Below are positions 48,557 through 57,610 of a stretch of DNA of 64,000 nucleotides, piece by piece. The notes under the pieces are model-generated. The model saw only the letters and a program-made list of their open reading frames with translations, had not been told where the DNA came from and did not search any database. How positions within the stretch are numbered: position 1 is the stretch's first letter; every line of letters starts with the position of its first letter. This stretch comes from Sipunculus nudus (taxonomy: Eukaryota; Annelida; Sipuncula; Golfingiida; Sipunculidae). The stretch covers positions 78,850,124 through 78,914,123 of the forward strand of contig CM049308.1 in assembly GCA_026874595.1 (NCBI GenBank), read 5' to 3'. The position numbers and the translations under genes are program-made.

Positions 48557-49231
48557 CACAGCGGTTAGTAATAGCCCTGTGTTGCATGTTTAATGCTACA
48601 GCTGGAGTTGCTGGTGTATCAGGTTCCCACTTGAGACACCAACAGAGACTGGAGGCTGGTCTCCTAGCAACAGGGTGTTTCAAAATGGCCGCCATGCTTG
48701 ACAACAGACTGACTCTGTTGATGTTAATGAGTGATGATGTGATTAAATGGGGTATAAGTCTGTGGTATTTGCCTCCAGGGGTAATCCCATCAATCAGTCT
48801 GTCTGATAACCCTAAAGGTCATAGGGTTCAAGTCATACCGGTCACACAATGTTGTGGTGTACTGTGTTGCTATGGGTAAAGGCGGGGGATAAGAATCCAG
48901 CTATTTGTAAGTTCATTTTTTGATGAATGCCATTTTTTATTCACTAATGTAAAATACCAATGGAAAGGTAAAGTTCTGATTAATTAATGAAAGTTGATAA
49001 ATTCACTGTGTCAATTTTAATTTTTAAGATATGATACCCTATTATATGCATGTGTGAGCCACATTGTGAGTGCATGTTCTAGGCTGGGCACTCTTACTCT
49101 TACAGATGCTGATGCTGTGCTTTTGTTATAACCATAATAATCATAAATATTGACAACAGGAATCATATTTCTGTATTTGTTAACTTGGATTTGCTTTAAA
49201 AATTTTATTTATCAAAATTTTTATATTTTAT

Positions 49232-49289
<58 letters not shown>

Positions 49290-49323
49290 ATATAATATAA
49301 AGTTCATGGATCAAATTTAGTTC
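48557..49323 (+). promoter_or_regulatory. Candidate left end and 5' region of the RAG1-like locus
   Basis: This sequence has no counterpart in the partner duplication and starts exactly where the match ends, at CACAGCGGTTAGTAATAGCC. CACAGCG differs by one base from the vertebrate RSS heptamer CACAGTG, and the first 25 bases begin CACAG and end CTGTG. A YY1-like AAAATGGCCGCCAT box is present near 48683. A (TA)n tract lies at 49236-49300 just before the gene. Whether this is the terminus of a transposon is inference: no matching right terminus was found. Confidence 0.4.
49236..49300. repeat. (TA)n microsatellite upstream of the RAG1-like gene
   Basis: Alternating TA grading into TATAA repeats, ending about 24 bases before the predicted start codon. 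Confidence 0.93.
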
Positions 49324-50469
49324 ATGGAGGGCACATTAGACTTTCATCTTCTTGCATTAGCTGATCTTTGTAGAATTTGTGGGAACAAGGCCCAGTCTAA
49401 AGCTGAAAAGGTTAAATACAAGCCCATCCTGTGTGTAGATAATTTTCAAAGGATACTTGATACATTTGAAATTGATATATCAACAGATCACTTGGATGTA
49501 CACCCAAAACATATTTGCAGGCAGTGTTATTTTAAACTCTTCAATCAGAAAAGAGATTCTGCCCATGCTGAAGACAGAGCAAAAAAACTTAAAAATGATG
49601 CCCAAGAAATAAATACAAATTGGTTACCCCATAAAAGGGGAACAATACAAAATTGTTTCACATGCAAACAACATGTTGTAATGAAGAAAAAGGGAAGGCG
49701 TCCTACTCTCAAAAGAGGGGCTCCAAAAAGGATTCCAGATAATTTAAAATTTGACCACAGGTCACTCAACATATTTGAAGGTGGAAGTGATGAAATCATG
49801 GTGCACAATGCCATAATTACTGGGTTAGATGACACACAAAAACAGTTTTTCCATTGTCCTTTATGTACAGAGGTTTATTCCACTAATTCTGTTGCTGGAG
49901 AATGTGGGCATTACTTTTGTTCACACTGTTTAAGTGCGGAGTTTTGTAATGCTCTAACTAATACACTGCCATGTCCTGTATGTGGTGCGGATATAGATTA
50001 CAGTAATGTGCACCATGCTGACAGCAGATTTAAGGAGCAGATTCTTGCTTTACAATTGCAATGTAAATTATGCAGTGCAGTGTCTACTACTAAAACACAC
50101 GTGGCTCACACATGTCATTCTGATCAAGATCACACAGTAGCTGATCTAAATACTGAAAACAGTTTTGATGACATGGAAAATGCATGTAGTATCCCTCCGA
50201 GATCAAATTTTTCCCCTGTCACCCCAGTCTTTAAGCCAAGTATCACAAGTACACCACTAGAATCACAAACTAGTAACCGTGTGCAAGTCTCAATGGCCAT
50301 TCAAACCTCACCTGGCATAATGCCACTGACTGTTGAGCAGAGTGTAAATAAAAGTCTTCATGAACCACCACTCAAGGAAGAACAGAAGCTTTACACCAAG
50401 TTGACCAAACGCATGCTCAATTTCTCAACAGAAAAAGGTACTATTCGCTGCAAGAACAAACGTGGGCAG
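49324..50469 (+). CDS. RAG1-like gene, exon 1: zinc-binding N-terminal region
   Basis: 1146 bp, 382 codons, phase 0 at the CAG/GTATGT donor. It contains DLCRICG and HPKHICRQCYFKLF, which resemble the short Cys-rich segment before the RAG1 RING (LCRICG...FCHNCW in vertebrates). The RING reads FHCPLC, then GECGHYFCSHC, then LPCPVC. LQCKLC followed by HVAHTCH is placed like the extra zinc finger that completes the RAG1 zinc-binding dimerisation domain. A basic stretch (KKKGRRPTLKRGAPKR, about 119-137) may be a nuclear localisation signal. The start is the first in-frame ATG. Confidence 0.85.
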
Positions 50470-53400
50470 GTATGTGTTCTTTTTTTATAAGTGTTTGTTC
50501 TATGTTACATAAAAAAAAACTTAATTTTCATTACAAAATCAGCATTTAAGTTCTGAACATTCATTCATTTTAAGAAATGTATGTTTTTAACTACTAACAT
50601 GTAAGGACTCTACGCAAAATTGAAATGGAACTCCATTCTTTGATAAATATTAATGTTTGCTTATCTGCATTGTAGCCCATAATTCTGCATAAAACTGTTA
50701 TTCCAAGGAAAGCATCAGTAAAAGCACCTTCACGTCTAATTAAGAGAAGGGCTGCTGCCATTGGAAAAATAAGGGCAGTGATGGCAGGGAAAGAAGGGGA
50801 ATGCAGTGAAATTCAACAATCAGCTGAACTTAAAAAACTGAGTAGAGGGACGAGAGAGTCTGTGTGTTCAAGAGCTGGAATTGTTCATCGTGCACGGCTC
50901 AACAGATACACCAGTTTGGCAATGAAAACCAGTCTCGGTCTAAGCTGGCGTCAGATGCGAAAACAAAAAAGGTGAATCTCAAAAGCAAATCAAATTAATT
51001 CCTCCTTTGAATGTAAAAGTTTCTTTTTATATTTCATACATTTTTCTTTAAATATTAACCAGATAGTTTCAATGTTTTCTTTGTTCATTGTTTGTTGTTC
51101 TGTTTAACAAAGAAGATTAAAATTACAGGTTTCTTAAAGCTGCTGGAGTTAGCCTCGAGAACGAACATGAAGAAAGAGCTGCCAAAGACAACATTATAAG
51201 TGATCATCTCAAGGGAGAACTGACTACATTAACTGAAAGAGATGAAAATAATCCAAACTGTGACCGGAATGGGCTTGTAGAAAAAAAAGTACCGTATGTG
51301 TATGTTAAGGATTTGAAAAAGTTTGTGGCTGAGCTCCTAAACAGATACAACAGGTAACAAGAATTTTTTTACGTTTAATTAATTGATTTATGGTAAACGT
51401 CTTCTTGATTTAATTAGTATGTTATTCTTGTAAAATATTAGGCAGCTATGCACAATTTATTAAATATGATATGATAGTCTGCTAAAAGAATTCACTAGAT
51501 AAAATCAGTTAATAATTTGATATTTACAGCCAAGGAGTATTGATATGGAGGGATGGTAAAATGCCAGAGGATGAAGTATGGGTGAAAATTGGAGGGGATC
51601 ATGGCGGAGGGAGTATGAAATATACACTGCAAGTCCTCAATATAAAGGAACCAAATTCTAAAACCAATACATTTGTTATTGGTTGTTTTGAGGCAAAAGA
51701 TAACCATGAAAACCTTCGGCGAACCATATCGGTAATGAAACCTGGAATATCTCAGCTTGCCTCTATGACTTGGAAGTAAGTAATGTTCATAACATTTAGT
51801 AAAACTGCAGATTTCAAGTTCCCAAATTTACATTTTCCTTCTCATGAAAAAGTATTTTCCACACACACATTTTATTTATTTTCCAGTGGCAAAAGGACCA
51901 GAGTGTTTGTTCAAGGTGATTACGACTTCCTTTGCAAACTTTATGGCTTGTCTGGTCACAACGGTGAGTAAATTTATTTTTCTTGTGTGTATAAATGGTA
52001 ACATATCCTTCTGCCTTTATTTATATTATTGATAAATATATAGAGGCCAGTCATTTATATATTTTTATTTTTGTTTACACAAGGTGTGTATCCGTGTTTG
52101 TGGTGCCTCATAAAGAAGCCGGAATTACAGGTCAAACGTTCACTTCGTGAACCTTCACAACAGCGCAAGTTGTCACAACTCAAGCAACACAATCTGTCAT
52201 TTCAAAGGATGGGTAAAGGAAAAAAGTCCAAAGCATCACTGTTCAAGAATGTGATACATGCACCATTATTAGACATCTACATCAGCCAGGTAAATACATG
52301 TGTCCATTTGACTTTTATTACAATATAGGTATAAATTTAAATATCATCCTTGACAGCTGTGACTTATTTTTAAATTTCTTCATCAGGTATCTCCACCGTA
52401 TCTCCACATCCTGCTTGGTGTGGTGAAGAAGCACCACGACATGCTTGTGAAGGAATGTCATGAGATTGATCTAGCGATTGCCAGAAAGTGGGCACAAGAT
52501 GGTCACTCTGTAGAAGGCACATCCAAATATGATACATATGTACAGCAACTAACCACAATCAGCAGACTGGATATCGAGGCTACTGATATTAGAGGGCAGT
52601 TGTTAGAGACACAAGGGCATGAAAACATCCCATTGGCCAGAATGCAGGCAAAACTAAAAAAGCTGGAGGGTCAGTTGGAAGAAATTGTAAGTGGCGATTC
52701 TCTATCCGGATGCATAAACTGTTGTAATTTATTTATCAAATGCCATGTTTATGCCATGTATATGCCAATAAATAAATAAAGATTTTTTTTATTCAGATCA
52801 GAAAAAAAAAACACCCTGGAGAAAACCTTGAAGTTGGATGTATATGCTGGACCTGTAGTCTCAAATTTAGATGTAATCCTGCAACAGCATGCCATCAAGG
52901 TACAAGCCTACCATAGCCACAGTCTGGTTGGAAACCATTGTAATAAGTACCTCAAGGTAACAGTTTTTATGTTTCAGATTTTATTAAAAAAATTATATTT
53001 GTTTGCTCGTTTATAAATAAATAGAGGTATTAATTGAATACATCTCATATTTCTCTTCCAGAGGAACGTTTACCAAGACCTCTGTGACCAGGTTGTCAAA
53101 AAAGTGGAATCTTTGACATCAGACATCCTGATAATAATAAGAGCTGCGATTGCAGCCTTCACCTTCCAGACTCTGAACAGGCGTTTTGCTGCGGTACACC
53201 AAGCAGTGTCTAGCGATGGAGTACTGGGAGAAAATGATTGTACCATAATTGGTAAGTAGTTTTCACTATATTAAGACACACACACGCACACACACACACA
53301 CATATACATATATTTATACATATATATATATATAATGATAGATTGTATATAATAATAATAATGAATATAATCAATATTTCTTTTCACAGAGAAAAGGATC

Positions 53401-53691
53401 AATGCATACATGGGCTACTACAGAGGTCATTTCAATGAGCATGTGATACCAAAACAGCATTTCCTAGAGGATCACGTGGTGCCATGGATAAGAAGATGGG
53501 GGTTTGGTATGAGCCTGCATTCCGAACAAGGAGGAGAAGGAGTGCATGCCATGATGAACTGTCTGAAGCGAAATACCTGGGCAATGAAAAATCCACTGAA
53601 CAGGATCATTTCTACGGTTAAAGAACAACACGCTATGTGTTCACCTGAACTACAGGCACAAGTGCCACCAGTTAAAAAGAGGAAACAATAA
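49324..53691 (+). CDS. RAG1-like transposase/recombinase gene, 10 exons, about 1048 codons, one frame break
   Basis: Exons: 49324-50469, 50676-50971, 51129-51353, 51530-51775, 51887-51963, 52084-52289, 52387-52686, 52797-52956, 53062-53251, 53390-53691; all introns are GT-AG, 97-206 bp. The protein has LCRICG (C16/C19) with C65/C68, then a C3HC4 RING at about 177-225, then a Cys/His cluster (about 240-262). In the core, VKIGGD (D579) and GDYD (D651) fit RAG1 D600 and D708. PCLWC (C668/C671) fits the RAG1 CxxC, and HFLEDH (H972/H977) fits its HxxxxH. SEQGGE (E994 or E998) fits E962. Phases agree at every junction except exon 8, where A10 (52802-52811) is one base too long. RAG1-type proteins cut DNA as DDE recombinases in the nucleus. 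It could be a transposon gene (compare N-RAG-TP of Aplysia) or a domesticated copy. Confidence 0.83.
51530..51963 (+). CDS. RAG1-like gene, exons 4-5: catalytic aspartates
   Basis: Exon 4 (51530-51775) encodes VWVKIGGDHGGGSMKYTLQV and NHENLRRTISVMKP. Exon 5 (51887-51963) encodes RVFVQGDYDFLCKLYGLSG. By position and context D579 and D651 are the first two members of a DDE triad. RAG1 has CDGMGD and GTGYDEK at the matching places. The split AA/T codon across the intron keeps the frame. The remaining part of the RNase H-like fold lies in exons 6-10. Confidence 0.8.
52797..52956 (+). pseudogene. RAG1-like gene, exon 8 with a one-base frame break
   Basis: 160 bp between ATTCAG and GTAACA. Exon 7 ends in phase 0 and exon 9 begins in phase 0, so this exon should be a multiple of three, but it is one base too long. 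Read in phase 0 it meets TAG near 52912. Shifted by one base after the A10 run it is open to the donor, with LDVYAGPVVSNLDVILQQHA. The lesion is therefore placed in 52802-52811. It could be real, or a base-count error in the homopolymer. Confidence 0.75.
53390..53691 (+). CDS. RAG1-like gene, exon 10: zinc H2 and catalytic glutamate
   Basis: The terminal exon encodes KQHFLEDHVVPWI and, 17 residues after the second histidine, SEQGGEGVHAMMN. The HxxxxH spacing equals that of RAG1 H937/H942, and the SE..E block fits the RAG1 SEGNESGN segment containing E962. The C-terminus is short (KKRKQ, possibly a nuclear localisation signal). The stop is TAA at 53689-53691. Confidence 0.82.
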
Positions 53692-53849
53692 TTCACCTTG
53701 TACACTAAATACGCAATACTGAGGAAGTTTTTTAAGAGATTAGTAACAAGCAACCATGGATTGGGACATGAGTATTTTGATCAAGTGTCTTTTGAAGTTT
53801 TAGTTATAAAAAATGTATCATCTTCCTCAATTATATATTCAGGTGGTAC

Positions 53850-53910
<61 letters not shown>

Positions 53911-54932
53911 CAACAGATGTTTGATCAGATTGACCTAGCAGATTAGGTATTTTTATCTGATTGAATGTATCAACTTTTTTATTCATATATTTATTCATAT
54001 TTATTCATTCAACATACAACATTAAGAAAGTGTGATTAATTATCACGGAATATAATTAATGTAGCGCACATGTTTGGTTAAACAAACGAGTAAACAACTC
54101 ATCAGTGACAGCTTTGATCACCTTGTGATGACGGTCACCAAAAAACAAGGGCACGGATTACCTGATCAGTGGAGGTTTCAGGTGTGAGAATCCCCTTTGA
54201 TATGGTGGTTTCTCTCGGCTTGCCTAAATCAAAGAGACCTTATTCAGTTGACTGTGAAAGCTGCCGGTAAGTATCGCCCACTGATGCGTTGGTAACAAAC
54301 AACCGTATTTATTTAAGAAATGTATTTATTATTTTCTTTATTTTGTCTGATATTATGTTTATGAAGCACATCACATGTTTTATTTTAAGAGAAACGTGTG
54401 ATGTTTGTACTTCTCACTTTACAAAATGTGTCATACCAGCGGCGTAGCATGCATGACTTGTGTTCACAAGCGGGCCGACATGTAACCTCCCCGCAAATAC
54501 CCCTGGCCCAACAATAAACTATAAACATTCCCCAAAAAGGCACGCTGATATGCAAATCGTCCGCAGTGTAATAATTACAAATTTTAAATGGTGTATGTCG
54601 ATCGTATTTTTCACATATTTTTATCTTGTCATGTTTAATATTCCGTATTACTGAAAAAGAATATACAATATTGCGGTCGTCCTTCGCTTTCGCCAGGCGT
54701 CCTGACGGGTAACCTAAACGACACTGGTCACGCCCAGTTCAACGATGAGCTAATAAATTCCATTTTCATTCTCCACATGATACCAGTTGTATAAAAATTA
54801 TTATCAAAGCAAATTGGTTCCAATATAAATAATATATTTAACAAATCTCGCTGACAAACATACAACATTAAGAAAGTATGATTAATTATCACAGAATATA
54901 ATTAATGTAGCGCACATGTTTGGTTAAATTCC
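53692..54932. other. 3' flank of the RAG1-like gene with (TA)n and a 75-bp direct repeat
   Basis: A (TA)n tract lies at 53852-53908. CATACAACATTAAGAAAGTG and the following 55 bases (about 54012-54085) recur with two or three changes at about 54860-54932. I searched by eye for the complement of the proposed left terminus (CTATTACTAACCGCTGTG) and did not find it. No RAG2-like kelch ORF on either strand. Confidence 0.6.
54012..54085. repeat. Direct repeat, unit 1 (partner 54860-54932)
   Basis: About 74 bp, ending GCGCACATGTTTGGTTAAA. The two copies are about 850 bp apart with unrelated sequence between them, and both are downstream of the RAG1-like gene. They may mark the ends of an insertion or a local duplication. 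Confidence 0.8.
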
Positions 54933-55400
54933 GACTACAGTCCGGTTAATTTTGTTTTCTGAGGATAAAAATATAAGAATCAAATAAAAATAGTCAGTAT
55001 ACACGGAATATTCAGATAAAGATTTTTATAAGGATCAAAATATATTAAATTTTCATATTTGTTCAACGTATGGGAAATATATTACTGTTTTTATTTTGAA
55101 TGACATCGTAATTTATTACTATTTTAATGCCGTATTAGGGTTTATTATAACATATTTATTATTCAGTGGTGCATCCATAGAGGGCGCAAGCCCGTTCAGA
55201 CGTAAAATCTCTCATTTTACCGAGTTATTTTCCAATTATTTCGTAATTAATTTTCCTTTCTTTTTTAGATTACTTTTTTTTATTCCCCAGCAATTTCATT
55301 ATTTTTACTTTCCAATTCATAAGTTTGTGATTTACTCCACTATGAGAGCATCCAAATATAAACTAATATATTGAGGAATCCCCCCCCCCCCCCCTTATCG
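54933..55400. repeat. Dispersed duplicate, partner 37938-38480
   Basis: It begins in the same AAATTCCGACT and ends near the C-run and CGCATTACCGTG at about 55400. It is shorter by several small deletions. Confidence 0.75.
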
Positions 55401-55414
55401 CATTACCGTGCGAG

Positions 55415-55535
55415 TCATGCACGGTCTCCCCACAGAGCTGAGCTGGGGGTGGGATCGACCGTGAAAAATCTCACGCCTCCTCGGCTGATACTCAGACTCA
55501 CGCACTGTGCTCTGCTGCCCGAGCCTAGGCGCTCA
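55415..55535 (-). mobile_element. Candidate tRNA-derived SINE, minus strand
   Basis: Read on the minus strand it starts GAGCGCCTAGGCTCGGGCAG with an A-box-like segment, continues GTGAGTCTGAGTATCAGCCG, and then has CGGTCGATCCCAC, close to the B-box consensus GGTTCGANNCC. The spacing suits a pol III promoter. The non-tRNA body and tail are not clear. Confidence 0.55.
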
Positions 55536-55559
55536 CAGATCACAAAAGTCGGTCAAATG

Positions 55560-56624
55560 CAATGATTGTCATAAGATTTAAACATATTAATTATTTGACA
55601 ACGAGTACTACCTTTAAATAGTGACATTTTGAAAGTTATAAATGTATAGACGCGCGTTTCATTATTGACATTAACATGTAACGAACTTTTGAATATTTGG
55701 ACTTTCCAGTTTATACCGTAATTTTATAGAAATATAAATATTAAAGCCCAACAACATCAGGTTTGAATATATTGTTCAAAAACAGCTCTCATTGATCTGA
55801 TTCTTGGCCCTATGCCAGAACGGGTGTTATCAGACCAACGAGAACGGGTGTCGCATGTTCAAAATTAGGGCTGGATGCACAATACATTATTAGTGGTCTC
55901 ATTACAATTATATTGAGCGGCATCTTATCTTGTCAAGAATAAACGTATGTTACACTTAATGTCTTCAGATAAAACAGTTCCCATTTCAGTACAACAGTTT
56001 ATATAAAAAAGTATACATTAGCTACCACTTTGATGAAAACACAGCAGTTACTAATTTAAGTGATGGCGAGAAGGAAAAATCCGTTTCTCTAAAGAAATAC
56101 ATACTCATATGGGTACATGGTTTTAAATAATTTCACAATTGAGAAAACATATGTATGATGAGCAATCCAAATTTGCCAGATGAATAAAGATTGAAATGTT
56201 ACGATAATAACTTTGATTAAAACTGTTCTCTGAATTACATATATCTTTTTTAAGTGACTGTGTTCTTTTAGGTATAATGCTTGTGTATAATAATGCGTGT
56301 GTGCACGGACGGAGGAGAAAAAAACTACCATTTGTTTATGTTTACGGGGTGTGATGTTAGTGCTTGGTATTCAAGTGCTGTTATAACCAGGTATATATAT
56401 ACAGAGACACATATCGAACCATTATCTATGATCAGTGGACTCTGTACATCTTATTCAGGCCAACAGGTCAATACAAGCGGCCAGTGTGAGGGTTAATACT
56501 TGATTATAATACACGCCGTATTTCTTTCTGTGTGTAATTAGTAGGTTATGGCCAAAGAGTATCACATATAACGAACAACAGTTCTCGTCATGAAAGTCAC
56601 GAACTTGTAAATCGTTTTTAGCTC
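55560..56624. other. No gene recognised
   Basis: AT-rich spacer with short ORFs lacking domains. Confidence 0.45.
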
Positions 56625-57610
56625 AGCTGACCTTCAGTCATGCTGGGCTATAGCGATGGGTCTTTGTCCGTCGTCCTTCCGTCTGTCCGTCCGGCCGGCC
56701 GTCCGGCTGTCCGGCCGGCCGTCCGTCCGTTAGCAGGGCACAAATCGTAACCGTAGGGGCTAGGGCCATGAACCCTATGCAGTCTTAGAGGTTATAAAAA
56801 GATCTCCTTGCAAACCTGAAATTAGGTCACTGCGACCTATATTCTCGAAGTTATGGGGTGTGTTTGCACCCCCCAGAAATAACTCTTTGAGACAAAATTT
56901 TCATCCCAAACCTTCATCTTTCACATACAGCTCACCTACCAACAGGGGAAGAACCATAATTTTTTTTAGGTCAAAAGGTCAAAGGTCAAGGTCACAGGAG
57001 CCTCTTCTTTGAAAAGCCTGTGGATGCATTTTAAGCCAACCCTTTCATCCCAATTCTTTGATTTTTCACATATTGCTCACCTACTAAGTTGGAGAAGAAT
57101 CCTATAGATTTTGAGGTCACAAGGTCAAAGGTCAGGGTCACAGGATCCACTTCTTTGAAAAGGTTGTGGACACATTTCAAGCTAGACTTTTCATTCCAAA
57201 CCTTCCAGCACTGATATCGCTTCTCTGCCAACAGGGGAAAAGACCTGTTGATTTTGAGGTCAAAGGTCAAGTTCACAGCACCCACTTCTTGCGTGGAGTC
57301 ATTTTCAGGCAAACTTTTCAATCTCTACCTTCCATCTGTCATATATGGCTTACCTACCAATAATGGAAGAAGCCTATTGATGTTGAGGTCAAAAAGTCAA
57401 AGGTCAAGGTCACAATATTTAATTGTTCTAAATGCTTGTGAGCATATTTCAAGTGTAACTGTTCAACCCAAACCTTCAGTCTTTCACATATGCCACATCT
57501 ATGCATCACTCAGTTTGACTCAAACTTCATATTTATGGGTCTTTATGCTTGAATAAATAACTTATTGATTTTGGGGTAAGCTGGTCAGCAGGTTAAAGGT
57601 TGCAGGTCAA
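56625..57610. repeat. Dispersed repeat with GTCCGTCCGGCC head and about 140-bp GGTCAAGGTCA units
   Basis: The head (TTTTTAGCTCAGCTGACC, then GTCCGTC/GTCCGGCCGGCC runs at 56670-56730) is followed by AGGTCACTGCGACCTA (about 56820). Four or five diverged units follow, with AAAGGTCAAGGTCACAG near 56980, 57120, 57260 and 57390 and a TCCCAAACCTTCA-like segment between. This is a familiar non-coding repeat architecture in mollusc genomes. The short ORFs inside are artefacts. Confidence 0.7.

Noticed and set aside
48780-48860. tRNA-like GGTTCAAGTC box near 48825
   Set aside because: A B-box-like word alone. No acceptor or anticodon stem could be paired, so no tRNA is called.
53692-54960. Right inverted terminus for the RAG1-like locus
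   Set aside because: Searched by eye for the complement of CACAGCGGTTAGTAATAGCC and for CTGTG-ended sequences at a suitable place. None was convincing, so no right end is annotated.
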